From Amblyornis subalaris (lineage: Eukaryota; Chordata; Aves; Passeriformes; Ptilonorhynchidae), in NCBI GenBank assembly GCA_018881555.1, contig JACAXG010000028.1:442156-506155 (forward strand): a DNA stretch of 64,000 bases. The letters are read 5' to 3'. Below, in pieces: positions 12,442-25,589 of the stretch. The notes beneath the pieces are model-generated. The model did no database searches. It was given only the letters and a program-made list of their open reading frames with translations, and was not told the origin of the DNA. The position numbers and the translations under genes were made by a program. Each line of letters opens with the position of its first letter. The first letter of the stretch is position 1.

Positions 12442-13660
12442 AGTGAGCCTTCAGCACAGCCAGCCTTCGGGGGACAAAGCATCACATCAGCCACCAACCA
12501 CAGGCAGAGGCAGCTCCAAAACCACCCATCAATAGGCAGAGGAGGTGATGGACAGTGAGCCTGTGTTTCCTATCCTGTCTCTGTCCCTCACTGTGTGCTG
12601 CTCCTGCCTGGGGAGGGTCCCAGGGTCCCCTGTGTGCCCTGCAGGGGTGAGAAGGCACTCAGGGGGCTGCAGGAAAACCCCAGGAGCTTCCTCCAGGCTC
12701 GCCCTGCCTGGGGAGCTCAACCTCTCCCCACCTCTTTGCATGATTATTGCCCTTAAAGATCTTCCTGTTCCGTCCCTTGTCCTGCACTCTGTTTGCAGGT
12801 GTTTGCAGACGTTTTTCGCCATCATAGCAGAGTCTCCAGACCAAAGCCTGGCCTGAGCGTGTGGCAGGCACCAAGGTCGGGGGGCTGCACCCTCCACGGG
12901 CACAGGCACAGCAAGAAAAGTGTATCCATGAGCCAGATGGCAGCACAGTTCCCAGGTGCTGGTTAGGAGGGATGAGAGATTGCAAATGAAAGGCTTGTGT
13001 AGACTTTAAACTTCACTCTGCCTTCATAAAGGTGTCAGCTGGAATTATTTTGGGCATTTACTTGCGTGGTCTAGTGCATCACTAGCTAAAACAGGTTTTT
13101 TTAAATAATGGAATTTGCTGCTTGGCTCATGCATAAAAAATAGCAGGAATGCGACCCAGTTGCATAATTTTTTAGTAATAAATAGAGTCAAAAGTGTTGA
13201 GCTCAGCTGCTGGCACAGTGAGACACCCTGAGCAGGGGCCAGAGGGCAGGGAGCCCCGGGGGGCAGCACCTCATGACATATTGGGAACACATCCTCAGGC
13301 AGCATGGAGGGGAGACCCTGGGGGATGTGGCACCTCAGTGGCCAGAGCGTCCTGTGCCACAGGGGGGACCCTTCCCCGTGGGGCTGCCCCAGCCTCACAT
13401 CACTCCCGCTGCATCCACAAATCCTGCACGCCTCGGTCCTAGCACGGCAGCACTCCTCTTCCCACTNCAACTGCTCCATCTCCAGGAAAGCCACTCTTCC
13501 TGGAGAAATGTAGAGCGTTTCACCTCTGCACTGTTAAACTATTGGTGCATGAAATGTGTTTCTAAAGAAACACCCACAGGTGTTTGCTGGACACAGCCCG
13601 GCATGGATGGAGGTGTCACTGAGCCTGCCAGGAGCACGAGGTGCAGCCGGAAGGACGTGG

Positions 13661-13689
13661 CAAGAACAAGAACAAGGACAAGGACAAGG
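13661..13689. repeat. Hexameric simple repeat (CAAGAA/CAAGGA)n
   Basis: About five hexamers, two CAAGAA then CAAGGA variants, lie in tandem. The period of six keeps a frame open, giving a run of alternating Lys with Asn or Asp, but there is no other sign of an exon. Confidence 0.8.
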
Positions 13690-16255
13690 CCAGCCCTTGG
13701 GCCTTGCTGGCGTCAGGGCTCTTCTCCCGTGCCTTGGTGCTGGCACTGGGCTCTGACTGTCAGACCGGGCTCAGCCGGGCCCCACTGCTGACGAGCATCA
13801 CCAGGGGTCTCTGCAGCTGTGGGGGGACACAGGACCAAAGGGACCCACGTACCAGCCTCCTGCTGACTGGACACCCTCTCCTGCCCCAGCACACCAGGAC
13901 ACACACTCCTCTTGTATTGCTGACCATTACAAAGGATTGAAGCAAGTCATTTTACCTGTGATGAGCCTGGAGAGAGGCACAGAGGCTGGTTATGGCCCAC
14001 AAGAAGCCATTCTGTTCCTAATGCCTGGAGCAGGACTGGGGAAGGGCACAGCCAGACTCCCCACGTCACAGCCATCGACCCCAGTGCAGGAGCCTGGGGC
14101 ATGGCTCAGGCTGGCCCTGGCCCAGCTCCCCTGTGCCATGGGGTGCTCGGGAACCCAGGGACTGCAGGGGGGGATGCCCTGCCCAAGGCACAGCACTGCC
14201 CTGAGCACAGGGCACAGCAGCCCCTCCTCCTGCACAGAGGCCCTTGTATAAGAAGTGGCATTTTGATTGATGCCATTTGACATATGGAGAACTCCCCACA
14301 GCGGGCAGTCACTCACCCGGCTGATTACGGACTCTGACTTCTTTCTCTAATTAAAAGCCTCCCTCCCATTTTAATTCCTTTGCCCCCGAACTCCCTGTTC
14401 TGGATCNTCTCGTAATGTGACACTGACTGCCTGTGACAGGCAGCAGGGATGCCCCATGCCCAGTCGGCCAGCCCCCGTGCCATCGAGCACAGCAACCCAG
14501 CCCGGCGCCACGGGCTCGGGGCGTGCGGGGACACCCCTGACACCTCTGCTCCCACACTGACACCCGCTCCCACAGACCACTTGCCGTCCAGTCGGCGGGG
14601 TCTCTCTGCTGGCCACACGTGACCCAGCTCAACCAGATGTGCCCCTGCTCCAGCAAAAGGCATGCCCCGCTCTGCCCCGACTGTTGTCCAGCTGTGCCTG
14701 TGGGGACACTCAGCCCACAGCCTGGTCCTTGCAAGCCCAAGGTCTGGATTTTTGGCAGGCATCACTTTGCAACGGCCCGACCAGGAGTACTCCTGCGCGA
14801 GAGTACTCCAGCACATCTTGGTTCCCCTGCACCAAGAAGTCATGTTTTAATAACTAAGTTGCAACAATTTCCCTCTGCTCCCAAATCCCACACTGGATAG
14901 GAGTCATTCCAACCAAATCCCTCCCCTTAAAATCATCCCACCTCCCCACAGGCAGAGCAGACAGGGTGGGCAGGCAGGCTCAGGTGCAGACCACACCCCA
15001 GCTTGTCTCTGGTTAGAGCTCACCAAAGCAGGATGAGTAAATCAAGGTAAAACAGGCTTTCAGAAGGAAGGCAATAGTCCTCCCGGGGGCTGATGAACAC
15101 AACAGGTCCCACTTGGGTTCTCTCAGCCTGCTCAGATTCAGTTTTAACGTAACTAAGAGAAAAATATGTTCAAACATGGGATTTAACCCTCTGACATGAG
15201 CTTTATTCTAGCTGAGAGTAAATCCCCAGGGAGCAGAGCCTGGTAGAGAGGGCACACAGCCCTGGTGCAGAAGCTGGGGGGAGTCAGGGGTGGTGATGCC
15301 AGAAGGACAGTGCTGCCAGGCCAGAGCCCACCTGCAGAACCCTCCTCAGGGACCATGGCCACCTTGGCCCCCCCTGCTCAGCCATACACAGTCTCCCCAG
15401 TGTCTCCCTGGTGTGTCCTCTCTGCAGGGGGGGTCGTTGTCCCAGAACATCTGCATTCAGCCCCAACACCCACCAGACTGAAGCCATTTGCCACAAAAAC
15501 ATGTGCAGTGGTTTTATATAAACAAGTTCCCAAGCTGGAGTTGGACTGCAGCGGTAAATACTGGGTCAGACCCCCTCTCAGCAATGTCTGTCCCACCGTA
15601 ATTAATATTGATTTTGTGCAGCTGAAATATAGCTACACAATTTAATTTTGCTGCTAAGATTTTTGACATCGCTGTTCTTAGAGATTAATGTGGGATTTAA
15701 TGAAGGATTTGGGCTCTCATCTGTGATGTTCCCTCATCCTGTCGTGTGCCACGGCCCCACTGCTGACTGCTCTGCCACATGGCTTATGGCTCATGGCCCC
15801 GTGGGCAGTGCTTGGCCCCGTGCCCACAATGCCAGTGGGGCCAGGGGGACCGAACCAGGCACACAGGCCCTGTGTCTCTGCTGCTTCAGGGGAGAGCCGG
15901 GGACCAGGACACTGAGCACATCGCAGGACGGAGCCCACAGCCTGTTGGGCAGGGGTGGTTCACAGCCACTGCCACTGAAGCACAGCCAGTCAGTGATGCT
16001 GCCCACCCAGTGGGACAGTGAGACCACAGAGAGCAGGACCAGGGACAGGGAAGGCTCCTCTCCTGGCACCCTGAGGTGTGTGATGGCTCCCAGTCCCATG
16101 TCTCAGCTCCAGGTCCAGAAAGAACAAGGTGGGGCATGTGGTCCCTCAGCCCCTTCATTCAGGGCTGGGACAAGGGTCTGACCCCACTGGGCCTGTGCCT
16201 GCACCCATCAGGATGAGGCCAGTGCAGTCCCCTGTGCCTGCTCCAACAACTGTGC

Positions 16256-16311
16256 GTGGCATGGCACGGCACAGAGCGGCATGGCACGGCACAGCATGGC
16301 ATGGCACAGCT
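16256..16311. repeat. Degenerate pentamer repeat (GGCAC/GGCAT)n
   Basis: GGCAT, GGCAC and close variants follow each other for about 55 bp. A shorter tract of the same kind lies in the HS3ST2 intron at 32117-32159. This is a degenerate simple repeat, not a coding sequence. Confidence 0.8.
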
Positions 16312-17626
16312 GGGCAGGACCTGCAGTCGTCTGCCCTGGGGAAGAGCAATGCGGGGTCTGGCCCTCAGGCTCAGGGTGGCACTGTCCTTGCCGGTGTTTC
16401 TGAGGGGACACAGCACATGGAACAGTGACCATGTGGCCAGAGCAGATTTTTCGCTTATCAAATCAAGGAGCAGCTGGATTAGAGGATTAGAAACCAAATT
16501 AATTACTAATGACTTCCTGGGGCCCAGGCGGTTCTGACAGGAGTCTCCAGGCAGTGGCAGTGCCGGTGGCGCCGGGCAGGCACCGGGGGAGCGTTCACCA
16601 GCAGGCAGCGGGACGAGTGGCAGAGCCAGGGGACACAACGTGGTCCCCACTGGGGGCTGTGTGCCACACGGCCGTGCCGCTGCGAGCCTGGCAGAGCTGG
16701 GCTTTGGGGAACAGTGCAGCCCCCCAACTCCAGCTCCCGCTTAGCACAGGCTGGAGTGTTTCCACAGCCATATTGAGATGTGGCCCCCCAGCCCAGAAGG
16801 AGATCGAGTTGGGTGGCTCACCATGGCTGGACTCTCCAGCCCTGGGATGAGTGGGCACTGCTCCCATTTGCCTGAGGGATTTTGCTCCTGGGGCAGCACG
16901 TGACCCAGCATGTCTATGCCGTCGTTGTCCGTCCCTGCAGCCTGGCCATGTGGCCCAACCTGCTGGGTGCTGCTGGAGGGGGGAGCAGGCGTGGGAGTGG
17001 GCGAGCGGCTGGTGCTGCTGGCACAGTTAATGGAGTGGGTAAACAAACACTGGGAAACAGCCACTCCTGTCCCCGCTTGCCAGGACAGCCGGGCTAGTCG
17101 CCATCTGCTCCCTGACCTGGATATCAAACCGCAGCAGATGATGAAATAAGTCAATGGGAAGAAAGTTTTCTTCTGCCTGCCAGAGCCTTTTGCTCAAGCA
17201 AGCAAGGGCCAGGCAGAGGGATGGAATGACAGAAGAAAGGAAGGACATAACGGAGAAGAGCGAGCCAGGTAATGGGCTGACCTCTGGATGGAGGCTGGTT
17301 TATGTTTTTAACCAGTTACCTCACAGCCTACAGAGGAGTTTCCCAGGGATATGGAATGCCCTGACGCCCCTGAGGAGAGCATGGGGCAGTCCCAGATAGT
17401 GAAGGTGGCTGTGGCTGCGGCTGCAGCTGCCTCTCACTTCAGCCCCTGGCATCACTGCACCTCAGGGCCAGCCCACCATGACTGACAGTCATGTCCCATC
17501 CGTGTGGGACACGCAGTATGTGGACAGCTCTGCACAGATGGCACTGACTGGCAGGCCCTGTGCAAGGCTGCCGGAGCACTCCTGCCCACTGGGCAGCCCC
17601 CAGCTCCTTACACTTGTTACACTGGG

Positions 17627-17770
17627 CTAATTGGTTTAACAGAGATTGCTGGGTCACTAATTACGGAGCCTATTGAACAGCACATCTCAGCTTAGAGATA
17701 CAATTAAAAGTTCACCCTAATTAATCAGGGGTAATTAACAGACCTTGCATTTCTCTGACATTAATTAATC
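17627..17770. promoter_or_regulatory. Candidate regulatory element dense in TAAT/ATTA cores
   Basis: Six homeodomain-type core sites fall within 144 bp: CTAATTGG at 17627, CTAATTAC at 17657, CAATTAAA at 17701, CTAATTAATCA at 17717, GTAATTAAC at 17731 and TTAATTAATCA at 17761. Flanking DNA is GC-rich. Homeodomain factors bind TAATTA-type cores, so an enhancer about 8 kb upstream of HS3ST2 is a reasonable guess. AT-richness alone could also produce such cores, and no conservation data are available here. Confidence 0.35.
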
Positions 17771-18749
17771 AAGGAATCCCGAGCAAATCGATGTAGGCAG
17801 GGGGGAATCAGGGGACAGAGGGAGTGGGTGTTGCAGAGGTGATGTACTCCCTGCCCCACTTTTCTGGGCTGGGAGCAGAGCTGGGGTGCCCACAGCTGCC
17901 CCAACAGCATCTGTGTCTTTGTCACCCCCTGCCCACTGCCAGAGCTGGACCCTGCTCTGCTCCCTCCTCAGCATGGGAGTCTGTGTGGCCACAGTGACAC
18001 AGGACCTGGGTCCTGCTGCGGGTCCAGCCAGTGACAGCACCGCAGCATTGCCACCGGCACTACGACGATCTGGTCCCACAGGATCCAGAGTCCAGCCCAC
18101 TGGGTTCAGCCCACCAGAGTCTTCGTGCCCTGCTCCACTCGTCCTCATCGTGCTCACACGGGCAGCGGTGCCTGTGCAGAGATGCGTGCCCGGAGGACAC
18201 GGGGCTGGTGGCCAGAGCCCTGCGGCGCCCTTGGCTGAGGGCTGCTGCAGCCATGCCAATCGTTAGCAGTGGTTTGGCTGCAACTGCCTCATCTCCATCT
18301 CCCCAAGGAGATGTGCATTGAGATAATCCAGACAAAATGATAGATGGACATCGGTGTCTTGTGTATGGATCTGGCTGGGGGTTTGCAATATTTTGCTGCT
18401 AAGGAAGCCCTCATTTGTGGTGTGATTGAGGACCCCATGCCAAATCAAGGAAATTGATGTGCTTGTAGTGGGAAACTTAATCACCAGAGGGGAAATGCCC
18501 ACCTCGTTTTTCTCATGAAAGAGGAATGCATCGCTTTGATTTTTGGCTCCAGTATAAACAGGGTGTGATTAAATATTGTTTCCCCTCTCTTTCTTGTCAT
18601 TAATCAGGATATAGCTGCAAGCGCTGGGTGTGACGTGGGGACACTTGCTTTGATTCCTCAAGTTCTTAAATGGTTTTGTTCTCTTTTCAATCCCATTAAA
18701 AATAGCAGGCGGGGTGTTCAAAGTGCTCCTGCTGGAGAGCGCTTCTGAT

Positions 18750-18910
18750 CTGAAGGATGCGCGCTCGTGGGGAACGTGCCTTCGGCAGGGAGAGACCCGC
18801 CCGCGGCCACGCGGCCCCTCCCGCGCCCGCACGTGCCGCGCGGCTGTGCCGAGCCACCACCCCGGCCGGGGCAGCCCTGCCACCGTGCTGGCGGACGAGC
18901 ACCGCTCAGC
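18750..18910. promoter_or_regulatory. Orphan CpG island about 7 kb upstream of HS3ST2
   Basis: About two dozen CpGs are packed into roughly 160 bp, far above neighbouring DNA and comparable with the HS3ST2 promoter island. It directly follows an AT-rich block (18540-18720). No exon or splice donor that joins HS3ST2 could be identified. It may be an alternative or distal promoter, an unannotated non-coding RNA promoter, or a CpG-rich enhancer. Confidence 0.5.
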
Positions 18911-21900
18911 AGCTGGGCCACCGCCAGCCCTGCCGGGGCAGCCAGTGCCCGTTCTGGCCAATACAGGCAGCTGGCACGGGGAGGTGCAGGGCAGCCCGTG
19001 TCCCCACTGGGGACCCTCAGCGGGGGCCGCGTGATCAACTGATACGGCCACAGCCAGAGCCTCAGTCGTAGGAGTGCTTATCCACAGAGCCCCATGGACT
19101 GTGAGCAGGGGAGGGTAGCTGGAGGGAGCTGCTGCCCACACTGCCCAGCAGAGCTACAGGAGAGCACTGGGATAGGGACAACGGTGAACACACCAAGCTG
19201 GGAGCCCTCTCACAGCAGNGGCCCTCTTCCCACCATCCCTCTGCTGGCTCCCACATCTGCCACTTTCAGCAAAGCCGGAGGTTGCTGCACTGTCAACAGT
19301 GGCTGCTTTAGGCTGTTCCCAAGAGGTGCACAGCAGTGTCAATGCCAGCAGGCTGCAGGGAGCAGAGTACAGGCAGGGCAAGCTGCTGGGAGACCATCAC
19401 ACCAGTCAGGATGGGTCCAGCCTGCAGCCCCTCTGCCCGCCTGGGCTGGCAACAACTCACGGCTCTGTGCTGGCAACAACTCACGGCTCTGTGCTGGCAT
19501 CATCCCTGCCCAGCAGCTGCCTTCACACACCACACGGCCCTGACTGCAGGTCACCAAGACGGGGAGCACGTCACTTCTTCACTCCCACCTGTGCCCTTCA
19601 CTCGCTCACAGCTTGGGTGCCCATGGAAATGCACCAGAAACTGCTATCAAATGAGTTAATTTTAGTGCAAAGCTGCCACCAAAGCTTCTGCTGTTCACAA
19701 CCTCGTGTGTCTGGTACAGCCATGTACCTGTCCCTCCCTGGGCTGCCCCACAAGCCCACAGTCAGGCCCCTGCCCAACACCCCCACAGCGAGCCCGTGTG
19801 AGTGCAGGTCTCCTCTGGGTCTCCCAGTCCCAGGTGAAGTCAGTCAGGACACTTCAGTTGGCTGTCAGGGAGGTTTTAAAAGCCTCCAGCAGTGCAAGGC
19901 TATCAGTACAGGGGTTGGTGTTGCCTGGACTTTCTGCATGTGCTGGCTCTGTGGGACTCAGGTGGGTCCCCTGTGCTGTGCCCAGTTCCCCCCGACACCA
20001 GAGCCATGTGGCTGTTCACCCAGAGGACGCAAGAGGAGGGAACCACTCCCAGATGCCCAGCAGCCCCCGGAGATGGCACAGGTGGGTTGGTGCTGGTTTT
20101 GGAGTGACTGCAGGGACCCCTCCTGGGTGAGGGGCTGCCACCTCTGGAGCCACGGCTTTCCTGCAGCCCAAGACCTCTGGCANCACTTCCCGCTCTCCTG
20201 GTCTTCTGTGGCTTTTTAGTCAGCCCTGGGCTTTCAGCATTGGCAGTGACACCTCCTGGCACATGGAGGGGGATCCCCAGTGCAGTGAGGAAGAAGAGGG
20301 CAGGCCTTCCTCCACCCAGAGATGGTGTCAGAGGAGGCAGCAGTGTTGGGAATGAGAGTGAGTTACCCAGTCCTGTCCCTTCAGTGGGAACAAGGCAGCT
20401 CACTTCTGATTTTCTGCCTTCAAGTTTACACAAGGCAAGGACGGGGTTACAGAGCTGTGGAAGAGCTGGGCTGAACATGAGGTGACACTGAAAACAAGCT
20501 TCAAAAAAAAAAGTACCAGCTTGTGTTTGAGTACAGATTCCTCATTTGCAGTTAAATATAATTGTGAAGGTCTGTGAGCCAGAGAGATATTTCTAGTTAT
20601 TGGAGAACTAGCTCCTGCCCCTGTGATCCCTGAGGAATGATAATGAGATTTACCCTAAGCAGGCGCTGCGGAGAGCCTGGGAGAGCTCCGTGCGTGATGG
20701 TGTATGATGAGAGCAGAGATGGTTACAGGGTCCCCGCCTGCCGCAGCACACAGATGAACCCTGCAACTGCATCATTTTCTGTGCTGTTCACACCGTGCCC
20801 AATGCTGACAGACCCAGAACAGCCACCTGGAGCCCTCCAGCCCCGNGGAGGTGGCTCTGGCTCCTTTCAGGGCAGGAAGGGTGCTCGTGGGGGAGAGGGA
20901 GGATCCAGCTGCCCTGGGGGTTCAGGATATAGAGATCCTGTGGGTCATCCTGCCACCTCCCAGGGCCCTTCTCTTCTCCAGGTTCTGGTGCATTTCCAGC
21001 CCAGCACAGCCAGCAGGTGCCCAGCCCTACAGGCACGATTCAGCCCACAGTCCCACAGCAGCTGCCTCCCCTGACCAGGTGGTCATGGCTGGGACAGAGG
21101 GTCAGCCTGACCTGGCATTCTCAGTGTCAGAAGGTAACACTGGGCTCAGTGCCTGCTGGACCTCATCCCAGTGGGAGCAGCAGTGGCCTCCAGCGTGGTG
21201 GGCAGCAGAGCCGCAACACGGCCCCTGCTACAAGGGGCAGGAGCTCAGACGGTGTCGGCGCACCCCTGCCCACCTCGGTTATGGTCTTTGCAGCGTCAGT
21301 GACAGATATGTAAGGATTAAATTGCAGTAATCTCTGTAATCTACTCAGTGAGATTAAAGTCTTCCCCCGCCCCCAGACTTTATCCCTTTCATTCCAGGAC
21401 TCTCAAGCAGTGATTACAGCCGGGGGAAGCCATTTAGCTTTTAAGCACCACTCCATCCTGCTTAAAAATGCTTTTCAGAATCAAATGAGTTTGTGCAGCA
21501 CAGCCAGGGCTGGCTGCTCCGGCTGGGCAGGAGGCTCAGAATTAGGACCAAAGTAGCTTGAGTCAGAGTCAAAATTAAATTTATTGTTTCTGANCTTATT
21601 GGGAATACAGTGCATTTACAACTGATTAATGAGGCTTAACAGGAGTTCAGACCCAATTCAAGGCAGCTCCAAAGCCTGCACTTCCATCCTGCTGTCTGAC
21701 AGGCACTTTGGGACTCCACTGCCCTTGGGAGACCGCTCACTGCAGCACTGGGAGATCTGCCAGCCAGTGTTGGTTGGGTGGGGATGAGCCGAGGGGCTGC
21801 ACGAGCCAGGATCAGCCCTCAGAAGCAGCTCTGGGGCCAGGGCACCTGAAGTGCCATTAGCTGATGGAACTGAGCACCACTTCCACGCCCTGCAGCACCA

Positions 21901-24900
21901 AGCCAGTGGCTCTCAGTGGACCAGAATGCTGCAAAGGCTACACCAAAGGGGAGGAAAGGACAGAGGGAGGGAGAAACACTCGAGTGCTGACGGCTGCTGC
22001 GGTGATGCTGGAGCCTTCGGGAGTGAGGATGCAGTCCCAGCATGCTTGCGGTGCTTGGGAACAGCGGAGTCCTGCTGGTATGTGCCCCCCCCCAGTGTCC
22101 ACAGTGTCCTGGGGACGTGCAGCAAGTCTCTGATCTCCATCAGCTCTGACCCCCATCCTGGCACCCTCCTGGCCCCTCACTGCTGCCCATGGATCTGGCT
22201 CAACCGCATCCCTCTCCTCCATTGCCCAACTCCAAAATGCCAAAATGTCCTTTCTCCAGCTCCAGGTTTCCGGCCAGGACAAGGACAACAGGGAGGCACT
22301 TGAGCAGCAGACCTGGTGTCTGTTTCAGGACCTCACCAGAGCCATGAGGCTGGAGCAGCTCAGCCCTGATTGCCCCACAGCACTGAGGATCCCCCTGTCC
22401 ATGTACACGNACTGCTCAGCCTCTGATTCCCGAATCACAAGGGGAGGTGGCAGTTTGCCAGCCCAGAACCAAAAGGTTGTTAATGACATACATATTAGAC
22501 ACAGAAAACTGGACTGACAGTGACGCTTTGGCCCTGAGTGCTTTCTTTGGCTCTGGAAATATATTCTAAACTTGTTCTCTTCTGCCTACAACCTGGAGAC
22601 ATAACAGGCAAGACACCACTTTTAATCTTATTTGCTATTTCTAGTGTGCATTTTATTGCTTCCCTTTTCCTTTAGGTTTCATGTGCTCNTGGCACAAACT
22701 TTGTGTATTTCTGTAATAATCTCCTGATCCCTACACTTGTGCAGCTTTTCTCTCTGCCTGCCTGGCAGCTGCCTGTGCTTGGGATGAGCCCTGGACCGGA
22801 TCATCCCTGGAAAACACACGGAGCCAGGNGCCCCCCAGCAGCGGTTCCTGCTGCTGTCAGTTCATGGTATGGCGAGATCAGTTCCTCAGAGAGGAAACAA
22901 GGCAAAAGGACTGGGCTGAGGCCTGAAGACAGGCTCCAAATCCTTTCCATGGTGTTTGTGCCATGAGCGCTGTCCGACCACAGCCCCACAGTCCCATAAG
23001 CCGAGTGCTGCTCTGAGCATGGAGGAGCAGGANAGGCTGCCAGGGCCATACCGGAGAAACCACCTCGGGCCAGCCNGCACCGAGGAGCTGCAATGAGCTG
23101 CAAGTGGCCTGGGAGGGACAGGACGCTGGCGGTCTTTCAGGGTTAATGTCGCACGTTAGCTAGCTGCTTTGGTAAATCCCAGTCCAGCAGGAGACTGGGG
23201 AGCTGGGGAGTGATGAAGGAGGCAAGATGGGAAAGATCCACTTGGGAACAGAGCAAGGAATGCAAGAGGTGAGGAGGAGAGGACCCTGATAGGACCCTGA
23301 AAAGGGGCTAAGGGAGGTGGGGAAGAGAAGATGAAGGAGAGGATGGTGTAAAACTGGGAGCAGGATGCAACACCAGTTCCACNCAGGAATGGATGAGGGG
23401 GGCAGAAGGAGGGAGGACATTTTCCAGAGCTTGCAGTTCTTCCTCCAGCCCCTGTGCTGCAAGGTGCTGGCTGAGGAGAGGGAATCTTCTGCAGTGATCC
23501 AGTGGGCTCTTTCCTCCTGCAATGCCAGTTCCTGGCTTCCCCCTCTGGGGATCCCACCGGGGACTGGCTCCCGGGGCTCTGTTAGCACAGGAGGCAGGGC
23601 CGGGCGCATGCTGATGGCACCAGAAAGCTGTTGTTTATGTGGAGTGGGGTGTAAACAGCAAACATGTCATGGGAAAGACATGCCCTGCACAGATACAAAG
23701 ACTGGAAGCAAAATTGTCGGCTTTACAAAACATTCCTCCCTTGCAAGTAGAGAAACCTGGAGGTGTCGAGGCATCCGCAGCAGCTTTATTTATCCAGACG
23801 CCTCTAATGTTCATGCTTAGGCAATGTGTCTGCTGCCGAGGCTGGATCACCACATGGAGGTGGTGATCTAAAATGGAAAAAGGAACTTTTCCACAGATTT
23901 GGCAGTTTGTCACGGAGAGGAACTAAGTGATGGATACTTCCCACCGTAGGAAGGGGAACCTGCTGGTGCCTGGCCCCTCAGGTACCGCCACGCTTGCTGT
24001 TGTTGCCTGGGCAGGACAGTGGCCCTTGGACAGAAGGCTGAAGGCCCATAGGCTCTGTCAGTGCCAGGGCCCTGTCCAGCACTGCACTGCCTCCGCTGCA
24101 GCACATATGAGTGGTGGGAGAACAAGTTCTGGGTGTGTTCACACCAGTCAGGGATTGCCCAGTGCTGTGCGGCTCCTCTGGGNTGGTGCTGGGCACATGG
24201 CTCCATCCCCCTGCCCTGAGCCACACAGAGGAGCTGGGGCTCAGCCCTCTCTGGCAGAAGCTGCTGCCACAGAGCAGTGGACACAGTACCCAATGTCCCA
24301 AAATCAAAACCCCGTGGGTAGCAGAGGATGATGTTTGGCTCCACAAGGACTCAGCCCATCCTCTAGATCAGAGCTCTCCCGAGGCAGCAGGATACTTCTT
24401 CCGGGAAACTCCATTCCTGCTCCCAGGTAGGAGCAGTGCCACTGCTCCNGCACCAGCCCAGGTGAGAGGCTGCAGGCAGCACTGCTTTTCATTTTTTCTC
24501 CATCGTTTCTTATGTCTGCACCGAGTTCTGGGTGTTGCATAGGAGACAACCTGGTCCCCACTTTGGACCAGCTTCCGGGAGCCTGCGGCATCCTCGTTTG
24601 TGTCGGGCTGGCAGTTCTTGCCTGTCTCTCCCTATCATCATCCTTTTTCCCAAGGAACAAGACAAGTAGTTTTCTGCAGCCGATCAAGCTTCTAGTGCTG
24701 AGAAAGCAGGAGCGATGGCTGCTAATGTCTAAGCGGTGCTGCACGCAGCCCTGTGGCTCAGCAGAAGCAGCCAAGCGGAAGCTTGGGATGTCGGGGTGCG
24801 AGAGGAAAGAAAAGGGGAGCCGGGGGTGGGGATGGAGCAGTCCGCACTCCTACCCTGCCACAGCCGGTGGGCTTCCCGGGTCAGCCTGCGTGTGGGGCAC

Positions 24901-24959
24901 CACAGCCGGGACAGGCGTGGCTCAGCAGCTCCAGCTCGGCAGTGAAATTTAATTCATGC
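18911..24959. other. Intergenic DNA upstream of the HS3ST2 CpG island
   Basis: No gene is supported. Mostly GC-rich degenerate sequence, with AT-rich blocks at about 20500-20670, 21300-21480, 21560-21660, 22480-22740 and 23620-23930 that could be regulatory. Single Ns are frequent (for example 22410, 22689, 22830, 23033, 23077 and 23383). The open frames around 19299-20219 and 23156-23820 have no recognisable domain and are best explained by few stop codons in GC-rich DNA. Confidence 0.5.
19446..19498. repeat. Short tandem duplication, 24-bp unit, two copies
   Basis: The 24-bp unit starting CTGGCAACAACTCACGG occurs twice head to tail, at 19446 and 19470, followed by the start of a third copy. 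The period is a multiple of three, so it appears as a duplicated octapeptide in an otherwise unsupported open frame. Confidence 0.85.
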
Positions 24960-25572
24960 GTCACTTTAAAGCTTTTCCCTCCTACTTACCGGCGGCACCG
25001 CGGCGGCCGATGGCTGCTCCTCCTGCCCTTGCCGAGGACAGAAGCCACTGCTACCGTGAGGCGGCCCCGCCGCGCACCTCCCGGGGGCTGCTTGCTCGGG
25101 CAGCCCGGCTCCGACACCGGGCTGAGGCATCCCGGGGACCGGCCGTGACCCTCGCAGCCCCGAGCCCCGGCTGCCGCTCCCGGGCGGGGGCTGCTCTCAC
25201 CAGTCTGGTGCTGGTGCTGGTGCCGGTGCCGGTGCCCGCTCCCGGGCGGGGGTTGCGCGGCTGCGGGAGGCGCCACTCCCGACCCAGCTGCGGGGACGGA
25301 GGCGGGTGCCCCCGGGTCCACACGGCTGCTTCGAGCGGTTCAGAGCTGACTGCGGGGGCAGAGCGGGGTAGGGCCGGGCAGGACAGCGGGACCGGGGACG
25401 GGACGATCGCACCGGGACCGGGGCCGGGCAGGGTAGGACTCGGCGGGCAGCGGGGACGGCGCAGCCCCGTGGCAGCGCGGTCCCGGGAGGAAGAGCTCTG
25501 CGCGGCGGTACCCCCGGCCCGGCCCGGAGGAGGCACCGGCCGCCGAGCGGCCGCGGGGGCTCCGGGAGGCGC

Positions 25573-25580
25573 TGACGTCA
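25573..25580 (+). promoter_or_regulatory. HS3ST2: Perfect palindromic cAMP response element TGACGTCA
   Basis: The full consensus CRE (CREB/ATF site) sits nine bases before a TATA-like box and about 250 bp before the HS3ST2 start codon. CREs this close to a TATA box are characteristic of strongly cAMP-responsive promoters. Binding and response are inferred from motif and position only. Confidence 0.6.
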
Positions 25581-25589
25581 GGCGGCCCC

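Larger units (their letters stand above)
10476..18749. other. Intergenic DNA with AT-rich candidate regulatory blocks
   Basis: No gene can be supported. AT-rich blocks lie at about 11440-11540, 11990-12360, 13000-13200, 14290-14420, 15120-15220, 15590-15720, 17620-17790 and 18290-18720. The 13000-13200 block and the TAAT-dense 17620-17790 block stand out most from their GC-rich surroundings. A short ATATAC-type repeat sits at 10626-10653. Frames in this region show no domain, signal peptide or splice structure. Confidence 0.5.

Noticed and set aside
19299..20219. A 306-codon + strand frame
   Set aside because: It contains the 24-bp tandem duplication, an N and no recognisable domain. Competing frames on both strands are nearly as long, as expected in GC-rich DNA.
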